A stretch of DNA of 64,000 bases from an uncultured Dorea sp. (GCA_910579925.1 CAJTVY010000007.1:1-64000), one strand, 5' to 3'; positions 42,748 to 52,775 are shown, counted from the stretch's first letter. A program made the numbers and translations. Notes: generated from the sequence alone by a model not told the origin.

Positions 42748-44580
42748 TTATTTCTTTACCCCAAATGCGCTGATTGCGTCAAGAAACCGCTGTCCATACT
42801 TTCGGAATTTATTCTCCCCGACTCCGGAGACGGCCATCATCTCCTGCCTGTCTGCCGGCATTCTGACACACATCTCAATTAACGTCTTGTCATTGAAAAT
42901 GATGTAAGGCGGCATTCCCTCTTCCTTTGCAATACCAAGCCGCAGCTGTCGGAGTTCCTCAAAGAGTTTATATCCGGCGCTGGTTAACTGATCTGTACTT
43001 CTTGCACGCTTCTTTCCGGCAGGCAAGACTTCTTTTTCTTCGAATTTGCGAATCATGACCTTTGCATTCGCATTCTTCAGTCCGCGAATATCCCCCATCC
43101 TTAGAACCGGGTATTCCCCGTCGCTTAAGACAAGATAACCGGCTCTTAACATCTGATCAATCAACAGATAAAGATCTTTCTCCTTCAAATGCTTCAGCGC
43201 CCCATAAGATCTGTACGAAGTAGCTCCTACTTCTCTGAGTCTTGCCCGGTTTGCGCCAAGCAGGGTTCCGGTCACAATACTCTGCCCATATCTGCCCCTT
43301 GTCTCTGCCACGCAGTTGACTACCCATTTCGCCTCGGCGGTCATGTCAGCCTCCATATAATCCCGGTGGCAGTTTCCACAGTTATCACAGGGAATCTTCG
43401 CCTTTTCACCGAAATATTCCAGAATGTAATTCCTCAGACAGAATGTGGTCTTGCAGTACCCTTCCATAACCTGGAGCCTCTGGACATCCCTCTGCCGGAT
43501 CAGTTCGATATCGTCGGCATCCATTTCTTCGAATCCCTTCTTCTCCAGAAGAAACTTATTGATCATCACGTCCTGGGCTGAGAACAGTAAGATACACTGA
43601 GAGTTCTCCCCGTCGCGCCCCGCGCGCCCCGCCTCCTGGTAGTAATTTTCCATACTCTGGGGCATATTATAGTGGATGACGAATCTTACGTTCGATTTGT
43701 CGATCCCCATGCCAAAGGCATTGGTGGCTACCACCACCGCAGCTCTGTCATAGATAAAGTCATCCTGGTTGTTTTTTCGCATCTGATTGTCGATCCCCGC
43801 ATGATAACGGGTCACAGGAACGCCCTTTCTGAACAGCGCCTCATACAAAGTATCTACATTCTTTCTTGTTGCACAGTATACAATTCCATTCTCGCCCGGA
43901 TGTTTAGAGATGTAATCCATCACGAAATCATCCTTCTTCTTACCCGCTAAATGCTCCACCCGGTAGTACAGGTTCTCCCTGTCGAATCCGGTTACGGTGA
44001 TATTCGGATGATCCAGTTTTAGAATACACTCAATATCCGTCTTTACCTCCTTAGTTGCCGTTGCGGTAAATGCGCTCACGATCGGACGTACGGGAAGACG
44101 TTCGATAAATTCAACGATCTTCAGATAACTAGGCCGGAAATCCTGCCCCCATTGAGAGATACAGTGGGCCTCATCCACTGTAACCATAGAGATCTCTCCG
44201 TTCAGAGCAAACTGAAGAAATCGTTCGCTTTCCAGTCTCTCCGGGGCCACATAAATGATCTTGTATACTCCTTTTGCCGCCAGGGCAAGAGCCTTCGATA
44301 TCTGCGTTTCCGTCAGCGAGGAATTGATGAACGCGGCGTGGATCCCTGTCTCATTCAGCGACTTGACCTGATCCTGCATAAGGGAGATCAAGGGCGAGAC
44401 TACCAGCGTAATGCCGGGAAGCAGCAGCGCCGGCACCTGGTAACAGATTGACTTGCCTGCGCCCGTGGGCATGATCGCCAGAGCGTCACGCCCGGACAAG
44501 ATTGACCGGATCATATCTTCCTGACCTGTTCGGAAAGAATCATAACCAAAATATTTTTTTAATATGTCTACGGCATTCAT
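42748..44580 (-). CDS. recQ: ATP-dependent DNA helicase RecQ
   Basis: 610 residues. Unwinds DNA in recombination and replication-fork repair. Motif I MPTGAGKSICYQVPA, motif II VTVDEAHCISQWGQDFRPSY with the RecQ aromatic loop, motif VI YQEAGRAGRDG, zinc-binding Cys set (CDNCGNC), winged helix, and a C-terminal HRDC domain (about 530-605, CVRMPADRQEMMAVSGVGENK). ATG start at 44580. Monocistronic, downstream of an intergenic region with strong hairpins. Confidence 0.95.
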   Translation of the reverse strand: MNAVDILKKYFGYDSFRTGQEDMIRSILSGRDALAIMPTGAGKSICYQVPALLLPGITLVVSPLISLMQDQVKSLNETGIHAAFINSSLTETQISKALALAAKGVYKIIYVAPERLESERFLQFALNGEISMVTVDEAHCISQWGQDFRPSYLKIVEFIERLPVRPIVSAFTATATKEVKTDIECILKLDHPNITVTGFDRENLYYRVEHLAGKKKDDFVMDYISKHPGENGIVYCATRKNVDTLYEALFRKGVPVTRYHAGIDNQMRKNNQDDFIYDRAAVVVATNAFGMGIDKSNVRFVIHYNMPQSMENYYQEAGRAGRDGENSQCILLFSAQDVMINKFLLEKKGFEEMDADDIELIRQRDVQRLQVMEGYCKTTFCLRNYILEYFGEKAKIPCDNCGNCHRDYMEADMTAEAKWVVNCVAETRGRYGQSIVTGTLLGANRARLREVGATSYRSYGALKHLKEKDLYLLIDQMLRAGYLVLSDGEYPVLRMGDIRGLKNANAKVMIRKFEEKEVLPAGKKRARSTDQLTSAGYKLFEELRQLRLGIAKEEGMPPYIIFNDKTLIEMCVRMPADRQEMMAVSGVGENKFRKYGQRFLDAISAFGVKK

Positions 44581-44840
44581 ATACAGCCTCCTCTTTACAG
44601 GCTTATAATACCTTAATTATACTGTCCATAGAAAAAAAGTCAATAATTAGAAACAGGGTAACAGTTCAGCCTGCAACTGCGCACTTGCTGCGCAGTTAGC
44701 AGCCAATGAATTGGAGTAGCCGGGAATCCGCCTCTTTGCCGCAGGCAAACTTTAAAATGGGCGGATTTCGTAACAGTGAAGCCGGAAGGCTTCACTGTTA
44801 CGAAACAGGAGGCCGAAAAAAGCAGGCCCCCATTTCGTAT
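44581..44840. repeat. Intergenic region with large perfect hairpins
   Basis: Contains TTTCGTAACAGTGAAGCC and its exact complement as 18-bp arms around a GGAA tetraloop (44766-44805), plus AACTGCGCA...TGCGCAGTT. Probably a terminator for the DUF4340 gene or a dispersed repeat element. No gene seen. Confidence 0.6.
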
Positions 44841-46214
44841 CTACCGTAATACAATTGCATTTATCGCTTCTATCAGATCAACCGTACAGCTTCTGTCAAC
44901 CAGGGATACCGGAGTACCGTCAACAACTGCAAGACAGTTGTTCCCATCATACCGGTACAGCCCGATCCGGACTTTCGGCTGATTCTCATTATCAATCTGT
45001 AAAGTCAGGCTGATTTCCTCTTTCCCTTTCGGCTCCTCCTCTGTAAATTCAGAAGCCGACAACGAATTGAGAGCATTACGAAAATCATCCGTCTCTATTT
45101 CATTCTCCTGATAATACCAGACCTTCTCCTTATCCTCTTCTTTTACCGTCAATTCATACTCCTCTCCTTCCAAAGATATCTCAACATGGCTGATATCGTT
45201 AAAATCTGCCCAAACCACGTTCTTGTGGCAAAGATCCTCGTAAGATGCGTTCATCAGATCCTCGTAATCCAATTCGCTGATCTTATATATGATTTTAGAT
45301 TCGCCCACCCTGGCATATGCGGTAGTCTCCTCCTCATTTTCCTCCTTTGGATTGCGGGAAATGCGAAGCACAACCGTCCCTTCTTTCTCCTGCCCGCCTT
45401 CATCCTCTTGTGCACGGTATTGGACAGTAACTTCAAGATCCGGTTCGTCCAGCCCGTAAGTTTTAAGTTCGTCGTCGGTTACATGATAAGAAACATAATC
45501 AGTCAGATTCAATTCCCGAATAATATTCAGATATTGTTCAACATTTTCCGTATCAAGGGGAAACTCTTGCCCATCCTTTTTCACAAAGTATAAGTCCTCC
45601 TTACTATAAGTAACCCGGTTATCCTCCTTATATACGGCTTTATAATTCTCACTTCCTGCAAATTCTATCTCTTTAACGGAATCAAGTTCCGGAATCTCAT
45701 CATGCATGATCAGATCGCCCAGCCCGACGTCAAAAGAATTCAGAGGATCGTCCTTAACAAGATATACATTCCCGTCTCCGACAGACACATACCGTTCTCC
45801 ATCCATCTCGCTGTAATTGCCCAGCGCAATTTCATAGTTTTCCTCTCCCGCACCGATGTGTATCTTACAGATCGGGTCGTCAAGTCCATACTGGCTTAAA
45901 TCTTCTGCATCTTCAATGATAAAAGAAACGCCGAAAGACTCAAAATTCTCCAGCAGACCGAAAATCTTCTCTTCATTTACCGGGAAATTTTCATCTTCGT
46001 CATACATCCATGTCTCATCCTTATGGAAAGCTAATGCTTCAGACTCATGCTCCCAGGATAGGGATGTCGCCTCTTCACAGTTAAGCTCCATGATACTTTC
46101 GCCGCTGTTTTTAATTTTTTCCCTACGTTCTTCATATTGACTGACTCCCAGAGTCAACGCACAGAAAACCACCAAGACTCCGAGAAGCACATATAATCTT
46201 TTAGACCGGTTCAT
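44841..46214 (-). CDS. DUF4340-domain membrane-anchored protein
   Basis: 457 residues. One N-terminal membrane segment (YVLLGVLVVFCALTLGV), then an acidic extracytoplasmic region built of repeated DUF4340 units (each with a YGLDDP- or YGLDEP-like turn: SQYGLDDPICKI, KTYGLDEPDLEV). Such proteins regularly follow GldG in GldA/F/G-type ABC operons and are thought to assist the exporter. Overlaps the gldG 3' end by 14 bp. Substrate unknown. Confidence 0.85.
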   Translation of the reverse strand: MNRSKRLYVLLGVLVVFCALTLGVSQYEERREKIKNSGESIMELNCEEATSLSWEHESEALAFHKDETWMYDEDENFPVNEEKIFGLLENFESFGVSFIIEDAEDLSQYGLDDPICKIHIGAGEENYEIALGNYSEMDGERYVSVGDGNVYLVKDDPLNSFDVGLGDLIMHDEIPELDSVKEIEFAGSENYKAVYKEDNRVTYSKEDLYFVKKDGQEFPLDTENVEQYLNIIRELNLTDYVSYHVTDDELKTYGLDEPDLEVTVQYRAQEDEGGQEKEGTVVLRISRNPKEENEEETTAYARVGESKIIYKISELDYEDLMNASYEDLCHKNVVWADFNDISHVEISLEGEEYELTVKEEDKEKVWYYQENEIETDDFRNALNSLSASEFTEEEPKGKEEISLTLQIDNENQPKVRIGLYRYDGNNCLAVVDGTPVSLVDRSCTVDLIEAINAIVLR

Positions 46215-47618
46215 TTTGCCGCCTCCTTCTGCTTACAGTCGTATAAATCCCCACTCCAAGAAACGCCAGCGGAAATCCCCCAATCATAAGTACCTTCAGC
46301 AGGGATGACGTCGATTCGCTGATAGTAAGGTAATTATAGTTTAACGACTTACTGCGGATTGCGGACGCTTCCCGTTCACCCATAAGCGAAGACAGAGTAT
46401 TCATACCCAGATTAAGATTGGCGCCGGAAGAATAAGAATTATACCTGTCATCCAGCAGGTTTGAGGAGGCAAACCATACAATCTGTCCTTCATTTTGCAG
46501 TCTACGGACACGGCTAATGCAAAAGGCCCCTCCGCATCCCCCTCCTCCTTTTCATATGTGGAAATGTTATAGCCCGCCGCTTTACTGTATGCCGTCTCCG
46601 ACGTCGTAAGAAGCTCTGTCACCGCGCCGGCGGTATCCCGAACTTTTAACCCCAGCGAAACCGGCATGATCGCATAATAATTTTCTTCAATCAGAGGTGA
46701 AGTAATCGTACTCTCTCCAATCTCCGGCAAAAGGATATAAGGCGCCTGGAACGCATAATGTTCCCGATCGGACTCCACCACGACCCCTTCCTCCGCCTCC
46801 ACGCCATAATCCTCCAGAAGGCAGTAGAGATTTTCAAGATTCTCATCTTCCAGCGGGCCTGCCAGAACCATCAGCTTTCCGCCCTCCGTCACATATTCTG
46901 ACAGCATGTCTTTTTCTTCCGAGGAAATATCGCTGGCGGGAGCGTAGATCAGAACACAGTCTGCTTCTTCCGGTACGGAATCTTCATTCAAAAGAGAAAA
47001 TGTAGCTGTTTCTATATTTTCCTTTTCAATCTGTTCACGAAATACCGAGGAAAGCTCCGCCTCCCCATGATCTTCCAGTATATAAAGCACGGGCAGCTCT
47101 TCACTCACCACATAATCTATGGCCGAAGTAATCGCACCTTCTCCGTCAAAAGAGGTATCGTAAGAATATGCAGACAGATTTTCCTGGGTCAGATAAATAT
47201 CGCTGTAGCTGATAAACCGGCTGCGCTCACCGCACTCCACGATCAGGCTGTTGTTTTGCACTTCCTCGGAAGTATACTGGTCTGCAAAGGTCGGATATAC
47301 GTCCGGGTTCTTTTTGACGACCTTAATGTGATCTGACAGACTTTCATATTTTGCCAGAAGATTTTCAATCACATCATCTTCCTTGTCCGCCTGAACGATC
47401 CAGTAGACCGTTACATCCTTTTCGAGCGCATTTACAACGACTTTCGTACCGCTTGTAATGGAAAAGAGCTTCGCAGAGCTGATGTCATACTTTGTCATCG
47501 TAGTTGGAAGTACGGATACAAATATATTTACGACCACAAGAATTGCCAGCACAATTCCAGTCATTGCCAGAGAGTAGGAACCTCCTTTAAGCGCAATCTG
47601 GTTATGGTTCTGCTTCAT
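46201..47618 (-). pseudogene. GldG-like ABC auxiliary protein, frameshifted near 46500
   Basis: The first frame (47618-46401) encodes an N-terminal membrane segment and the DUF4350/GldG extracytoplasmic domain up to GPFALAVSV, then runs into unrelated residues and stops. The minus-1 frame continues the expected family ending: NEGQIVWFASSNLLDD, SSGANLNLGMNTLSSLM and the C-terminal membrane segment, finishing at 46201. The break lies between about 46490 and 46515. No convincing slippery heptamer is visible, so this is either a true mutation, leaving the exporter without its second membrane anchor, or a sequencing error. All neighbouring genes are intact. Confidence 0.8.
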
Positions 47619-48481
47619 CAGTTATACCTCCTTTTCTCAAGAGACTGTACAGAAAGGAACAAAAAGAACAGGATTACCGTCAGGTAATATACGATTACCG
47701 TCAGGTCAAAAACGCCGTTTACAAAGGTATAGAACCGCTCAAACAGAGATAACTTTGTCATGATATCCGGCAGCAGCCCTTCTAATTTTGAGCTGTCCGC
47801 AAAATAGGCCGCCACAACAGCAAGCATAATCAAGCCGCCGCTTCCATACGCAAGGTTCTGGTTCTTCGTCAGATAACGGACAAGGAACCCCAACAGAGCC
47901 GCAATTACAAGGAGAACGACGGCTGAACCGGACGCCGTTGCAGATACATATTCCGCAAGCGTGACACTGTAATAGTTAAGCAGAATAACCGGAATGGTAA
48001 TTCCGGCCGCAAACCCCTGATTCTCTGTCAGTGAAGAAATAAATGTCCCCACTGCGATCATTGCAGCTCCCATCATAAAAAATGCAAACAGCGAACCATA
48101 GGCGGTCAGAAGATAGACCTCTCCAAACTGCGCAAATATAAGGGGATAGAGCGCAACAATGCATAACGGAATCAGATAGACGAAAAGAAGCGCAAAGTAT
48201 TTCCCCATCACTATCTGTGACGTCCGGATCGGAAGGGAATACAGAAGCTGATCGGTTTTTTGTTTCCGTTCCTCTGCAATCACGCGCATCGTCAGAATCG
48301 GAACGACAACCACAAAGCCAAGGCACACATACGCTAATACATACTCGAAATTTGCCACTGCCGACTGGATATTATAGATCAATGCTCCGATTCCTACGAA
48401 TGCTAACAGAAATGCGGAAAAAATATACGCTGTCAGAGAATGGAAGTACCCGGACAGTTCATGTCTTAATACTGCAATCAT
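47618..48481 (-). CDS. ABC transporter permease (GldF/ABC-2 type)
   Basis: 287 residues, six membrane segments, starting MIAVLRHELSGYFHSLTAYIF, the typical ABC-2/GldF opening with TRVIAEERKQKTDQLLYSLPI after the second segment. It forms the membrane channel for the ATPase encoded just upstream (4-bp overlap) and precedes gldG directly. Cargo unknown; related systems export lipids, polymers or antimicrobial compounds. Confidence 0.9.
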   Translation of the reverse strand: MIAVLRHELSGYFHSLTAYIFSAFLLAFVGIGALIYNIQSAVANFEYVLAYVCLGFVVVVPILTMRVIAEERKQKTDQLLYSLPIRTSQIVMGKYFALLFVYLIPLCIVALYPLIFAQFGEVYLLTAYGSLFAFFMMGAAMIAVGTFISSLTENQGFAAGITIPVILLNYYSVTLAEYVSATASGSAVVLLVIAALLGFLVRYLTKNQNLAYGSGGLIMLAVVAAYFADSSKLEGLLPDIMTKLSLFERFYTFVNGVFDLTVIVYYLTVILFFLFLSVQSLEKRRYN

Positions 48482-49452
48482 TCCTCGCTCACCCCGCTTT
48501 CCTCCTCCTCACAGGTTTCGCCCTCTGTCAATTCAATAAATACGTCTTCCAGGTTTGCTTTCCCGGACGACATCTCTAAAATCGCCTTTTTCCTTCCGGC
48601 AAAAGCAAAAAAGATCTCTCTGCAAATGTCTCTCACATTCTCAGATTCCGTCTTGACGTTTACCCTGATCCCTTCATCTTCCTGCGTCTGAATCTCCCAC
48701 TGCATAATCCGGTTAAGCCCGCTAAGAACTTCGTCAATCTCTTCCCTCGAAGCCTCCGCAGTAAAAGAAATACCATTTGGCGCCAACAGCAGTTTCTCCA
48801 GATTTTCCGGCCTGTCGAAAGCAACCAGCTTTCCCTTTGAGATGATTAAGACCTTCTCGCAGATTGCCTGAACCTCCGACAGGATATGGGAGCTCAATAT
48901 AACAGTATGGTTTTCCCCCAACTGCCGGATCATATCCCGGATCTCTATAATCTGAATCGGGTCAAGTCCCACCGTGGGTTCGTCAAGTATGATAACCTTG
49001 GGATTCCCAAGCAGCGCCTGTGCGATTCCGACTCTCTGCCGATAACCCTTTGATAACGCAGAAATCAGACGGTCCTTCACATGCCCGGTCTTCGTCTGCC
49101 TCAGCACCTCCCCAATCTGCTTTTGAAGCTCCCTTCCCTTCAGCCCTTTTGCTTCACCTACAAATTTCAGATATTCCTCAAGCGTTTCATTCATATAGAG
49201 CGGCGGCTGTTCCGGGAGATACCCCATCGTTCTTTTTGCCTGATCTGGTTCTTCAAAAATATCATGCCCATCAATTCGTACATGACCTTCCGTTGCCGAC
49301 AGGCAGCCTGTCATAATGTTCATTGTAGTAGATTTCCCCGCCCCATTGGGACCTAAGAAACCATATACATGCCCTTCGCCGATTTCAAAGGACAGATCGC
49401 TTACCGCCGTAAAATCACCATAGCGTTTCGTCAGATGCTCAACTGTTATCAT
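48478..49452 (-). CDS. ABC transporter ATP-binding protein (GldA-like)
   Basis: 324 residues. Walker A GFLGPNGAGKSTTMN, Q-loop MGYLPEQPPLY, signature LSKGYRQRVGIAQALLG, Walker B VIILDEPTVGLDP, switch His in ILSSHILSEV, and an 80-residue C-terminal domain as in DrrA/GldA proteins. First gene of the exporter operon, AGGAGG upstream. Confidence 0.94.
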   Translation of the reverse strand: MITVEHLTKRYGDFTAVSDLSFEIGEGHVYGFLGPNGAGKSTTMNIMTGCLSATEGHVRIDGHDIFEEPDQAKRTMGYLPEQPPLYMNETLEEYLKFVGEAKGLKGRELQKQIGEVLRQTKTGHVKDRLISALSKGYRQRVGIAQALLGNPKVIILDEPTVGLDPIQIIEIRDMIRQLGENHTVILSSHILSEVQAICEKVLIISKGKLVAFDRPENLEKLLLAPNGISFTAEASREEIDEVLSGLNRIMQWEIQTQEDEGIRVNVKTESENVRDICREIFFAFAGRKKAILEMSSGKANLEDVFIELTEGETCEEEESGVSEE

Positions 49453-49517
49453 AGAAGTCCTCCTGCATAAATTATTCCGTTTTATTCCATACCTTATCCA
49501 TAATGCGCCCCGATATA

Positions 49518-49709
49518 TTACCAGACAATATGGTGTATCTGCTCCATAACTTCTTTCAATTTCACCTCCAGCTCTGCCTGTGCCTGCGCATCATGAAGCT
49601 GCATTGCCAGACGGATCCGCATATTAAGAGAACACTGCTGTTCCTTCAACATGGTAAACTTTGTCTTCCTAATATCCAGCGAATGATTTTCCATCTGATT
49701 ATTTTCCAT
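49518..49709 (-). CDS. Small hypothetical coiled-coil protein
   Basis: 63 residues, predicted helical: LKEQQCSLNMRIRLAMQ then QAELEVKLKEVMEQI. GGGAGA ribosome site at a proper distance. Same strand and 65 bp upstream of the exporter ATPase gene. Not a recognised family; codon use and ribosome site favour a real gene. Confidence 0.5.
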   Translation of the reverse strand: MENNQMENHSLDIRKTKFTMLKEQQCSLNMRIRLAMQLHDAQAQAELEVKLKEVMEQIHHIVW

Positions 49710-49886
49710 CTGAAATTCTCCCTTTTCTTCAGTCTGTCTCTGTCGTGCCTTATCTTATAAGTATTTGTTAAACTAAATTTAAACTCTGTGCTCCTAAATG
49801 TGAAAAATATGTGAAATAGCATAATTCTTTAAATCCAGTTTAACTTTTTATGCTACAATTTCTTGATAATAAAAGGAGGATTTTCT

Positions 49887-50570
49887 ATGCTGCAGATCTT
49901 AGTTGTAGATGATGATAAGAATACACGTCGATATCTGACGGCTGTTTTATCAGATACCGGATATTCCGTTTCCTGTGCAGAATGCGCCCAGACAGCGCTG
50001 AACATTATGGAGAATACAAAGATTGACCTAATTGTTCTGGATATCATGATGCCGGGCATGGACGGCTATGCCTTTGCAGAACTTCTTCGGGACTGTAACA
50101 ATGATATTCCAATTCTGATGCTCTCTGCAAGGCAGCTTCCAGAGGATGTAAAGAAGGGATTTCTGTCAGGAACTGACGACTATATGACCAAGCCCGTAGA
50201 CGAAGCCGTAATGCTTCTTCGAATCAAGGCCCTGCTTAGAAGGGCAAAGATCATTTCCGACCGCAGGCTTACGATTGGTTCAACCATTCTGGATTACGAT
50301 ACAATGACCGTAAAAAGCAGCGAAACCATCCAGCTTCTTCCCCAGAAGGAGTTCCTGCTTTTATACAAACTTCTATCCTATCCAAACAAAATTTTTACGC
50401 GAATTCAGCTTATGGAGGATATCTGGGGACCCGCCTCAGATTCCATGGACGCAACGGTCAGCGTCCACATTAACCGTCTCAGGAAACGATTCGAAAACTG
50501 TGAAGATTTTTCAATCATTACGGTAAGAGGCCTTGGCTATAAGGCAGTGGCAGAGGAGGAACTGGTATGA
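49887..50570 (+). CDS. OmpR-family response regulator
   Basis: 227 residues. Receiver MLQILVVDDDKNTRRYLTAV with Asp in LIVLDIMMPGMDGY, KPVDEA, then winged helix (LLPQKEFLLLYKLLSYPNKI to RGLGYKAV). ATG 49887 has AAAGGAGG seven nucleotides before it; the frame is open eight codons earlier without support. Overlaps the kinase start by 4 bp. Divergent from the ABC exporter operon, which may be its target. Confidence 0.94.
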   Translation: MLQILVVDDDKNTRRYLTAVLSDTGYSVSCAECAQTALNIMENTKIDLIVLDIMMPGMDGYAFAELLRDCNNDIPILMLSARQLPEDVKKGFLSGTDDYMTKPVDEAVMLLRIKALLRRAKIISDRRLTIGSTILDYDTMTVKSSETIQLLPQKEFLLLYKLLSYPNKIFTRIQLMEDIWGPASDSMDATVSVHINRLRKRFENCEDFSIITVRGLGYKAVAEEELV

Positions 50571-51616
50571 AGGAACACACAGGAGTCCGTATAAAGATTA
50601 CGTTATTAACAACAGGATTTGTTTTTATCTTACTGGTTCTGACCATATTTGCCAGCAATACCATTATTTTCTTCGCCTTAAGGCACGGCTGGATCAGAAC
50701 CGAACCCGGAGCCCATTTAAAACCGATTCTGTTTCAGAGCGGAATCATCAGTATTATCATCGGCACGACCATTTCCTTTTTTATGAGCCATTTTCCATTG
50801 CATCCTCTTAACGTGCTGATCCATGCAATACACGAAGTATCTGCGGGAAATTATGACGTGAAAATCCATCTGGAGCATCCGAAAGAATTCCAGAAGCTTT
50901 CAGAATGCTTTAACCAGATGACCGAAGAACTGGCAGGGATAGAGATGTTCCGTTCTGATTTTATTAACAATTTTTCCCATGAATTCAAGACTCCGATCGT
51001 CTCTATTCTCGGCTTTGCAAAACTGCTTCGGAGCCAGAAGCTGGACGCCTGCCAAAGCCAGGAATATCTGGACATTATAATCGAAGAATCCCGACGGCTG
51101 TCCAAGTTGTCATCAACGGTGCTAAACCTCTCAAAGGTGGAAACTCTTACCCTGCTTACGGATAGGACCGTCTATTCCTTAAGCGAACAGATCCGCGAAT
51201 CCATCCTTCTTTTGGAAAGTAAATGGTCAAAAAAGCAGATCGGCTTTGATATTGACATGGAAGAAGTCATGATCAGAGCAAACGAACCCCTCTTAAAGCA
51301 AGTCTGGATGAACCTATTAGACAACGCCGTCAAGTTCTCCCCCGTCAAGGGATGCATCGCCGTCACTTTGCATCTGAACGACAAAAACGCTATTTTTACG
51401 GTAAAGGACCAGGGAGACGGTATGGATGACAAGATAATAAAATTTATTTTTGATAAATTCTTTCAAGGCGACACATCGCGCCATATGGAGGGAAACGGGC
51501 TTGGTCTGCCCCTTGTAAAGAGAATTTTAGAATTACATAAAGGGAATATTTCTGTTCAGAGCCAGACCGGAAAAGGAAGCGTTTTCATTGTCCAGGTTCC
51601 ACTAGATGAGAATTAA
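50567..51616 (+). CDS. Sensor histidine kinase
   Basis: 349 residues. Two membrane segments with a very short external loop (LTTGFVFILLVLTIFASNT and IISIIIGTTISFFMSHF), HAMP, H-box NNFSHEFKTPIVSILGFAKL, N-box WMNLLDNAVKFSP, and G-boxes DQGDGMDDKII and EGNGLGLPLVKRIL. The short external part suggests intramembrane sensing as in BceS/VanS-like kinases, consistent with envelope stress or an ABC-linked signal. Confidence 0.93.
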   Translation: MKEHTGVRIKITLLTTGFVFILLVLTIFASNTIIFFALRHGWIRTEPGAHLKPILFQSGIISIIIGTTISFFMSHFPLHPLNVLIHAIHEVSAGNYDVKIHLEHPKEFQKLSECFNQMTEELAGIEMFRSDFINNFSHEFKTPIVSILGFAKLLRSQKLDACQSQEYLDIIIEESRRLSKLSSTVLNLSKVETLTLLTDRTVYSLSEQIRESILLLESKWSKKQIGFDIDMEEVMIRANEPLLKQVWMNLLDNAVKFSPVKGCIAVTLHLNDKNAIFTVKDQGDGMDDKIIKFIFDKFFQGDTSRHMEGNGLGLPLVKRILELHKGNISVQSQTGKGSVFIVQVPLDEN

Positions 51617-51662
51617 AGCAAATTGTTCGCCCCCTCTTCCTTTTCCTGCCTGTCAATTTCCA

Positions 51663-52289
51663 TCATTCTACTCCCAACAACTCCCCTGCAAATTCTGCAT
51701 AGGGCCTGTCGGGATTCTTCTGATAAACATTCACATGGTTCAGATCCCCGCTTCGGTCTGTAAACGCAGGAAACAGGAATCCATATTCCGGCTCTCCCGG
51801 CTCGTATTCCCCCGAAAGCGGGCAGATCACACAGATCAGATATTCAAACACTTCCTCCGATTCTCCTAACCGTTCTTTATCAGCCGCCTTTGCAGGAATG
51901 TCGTAGCGGTCATGAAATACGAGGATGGCATATTGGGCATCTGTGCGGTAACGCTCCATGACCACATCATAAAACGTATCCATTAACGCATCATTCTTCA
52001 GGCCGCATTCCTTCATCGCCATAAGCAGCTGCCACATGCTTCCCGGTTTCTGCGATTCCGGTCCAAACTCATATTTCTTTAGATTTTTATTCGTATCAGC
52101 AAACGGCACCGTCTTTGCCAGTTTTAAGTTTTTCGTCTTATCAGAACCAGAAAGCTTCAGAAAATTAGTATTAAAGCTTCCGTCATACTCCCCGTCCCGG
52201 TCTATGTAGCACCCCGCAACCCTGGTCATGGAAGTACGGGCCGGCGTCATCCGCCTTGTCAGTTCCAGCATATCTTCCCGATTAATCAA
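51663..52289 (-). CDS. DUF4317 family protein, short form
   Basis: 208 residues. N-terminal MTPARTSMTRVAGCYIDRDG and later YAILVFHDRYDIPAK, EYLICVICPLSGEYEPGE and YGFLFPAFTDRSGD are the recognisable DUF4317 segments. Family members I remember are about 400 residues; this one ends after the first half at a normal stop codon. Either a short paralogue or a truncated gene. Three bases separate it from the DUF1801 gene upstream, so they share a transcript. Function unknown. Confidence 0.75.
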   Translation of the reverse strand: MINREDMLELTRRMTPARTSMTRVAGCYIDRDGEYDGSFNTNFLKLSGSDKTKNLKLAKTVPFADTNKNLKKYEFGPESQKPGSMWQLLMAMKECGLKNDALMDTFYDVVMERYRTDAQYAILVFHDRYDIPAKAADKERLGESEEVFEYLICVICPLSGEYEPGEPEYGFLFPAFTDRSGDLNHVNVYQKNPDRPYAEFAGELLGVE

Positions 52290-52291
52290 AC

Positions 52292-52696
52292 TTATACGCC
52301 GCCTTTCTCACACCATTTCGCAATCTCCCCGATTAATTCAAGCGGCACAGGCTTATCATAAGGAAACTGTATGGCTCCTTTACTCGTTTTATATTCCTTA
52401 AGTCTTTCTGCAAACACTTCTATCGCCTCGGGCCCAGGGTACAGACCAATATGCTTCTTGAAGGCAGCAAACTGTATCAGATTATGACTTTTCCAATAAG
52501 TCGGCATACTCCATGATATTTTTTCCTCCGCCTCCGGTATCGCAGACCTGATCGCTTCATTAATCTGCCGAAGATAAGACTGCGCCTGCTCCGACTGGCG
52601 ATCTATATACTCTCCAATTGTTTTCGGCGCTTCTCCGCAATAGTGATCTTGATTTGTATTCTTAAATGTACGGCCGCATTTCGGACACTCCCACAT
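52292..52696 (-). CDS. DUF1801 protein with N-terminal zinc-binding motif
   Basis: 134 residues. N terminus MWECPKCGRTFKNTNQDHYC carries a CxxC...HxC zinc motif; the remainder is a DUF1801/YdhG-like fold (ISWSMPTYWKSHNLIQFAAF, HIGLYPGPEAIE, IQFPYDKPVPLELI). Members are small, of uncertain role, sometimes linked to iron or stress. ATG with GAGGTG upstream. Confidence 0.82.
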   Translation of the reverse strand: MWECPKCGRTFKNTNQDHYCGEAPKTIGEYIDRQSEQAQSYLRQINEAIRSAIPEAEEKISWSMPTYWKSHNLIQFAAFKKHIGLYPGPEAIEVFAERLKEYKTSKGAIQFPYDKPVPLELIGEIAKWCEKGGV

Positions 52697-52733
52697 TCTT
52701 ATTCACCTCGTCTCTATAGTTTTCCTATATTAT

Positions 52734-52771
52734 AAAAAAAGCCGCAGAAATTATAAATTTCTGGGCTTTTC
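52734..52771 (-). terminator. Terminator of tRNA-Cys
   Basis: Minus strand AAGCC(C)AGAAATT, TATA loop, AATTTCT(GC)GGCTT then TTTTT. Directly after the tRNA 3' end. Confidence 0.8.
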
Positions 52772-52775
52772 TAAG

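Noticed and set aside
46400..46520. Programmed minus-1 frameshifting in gldG
   Set aside because: No X-XXY-YYZ heptamer with a following pseudoknot was found at the break, so mutation or sequencing error is simpler.
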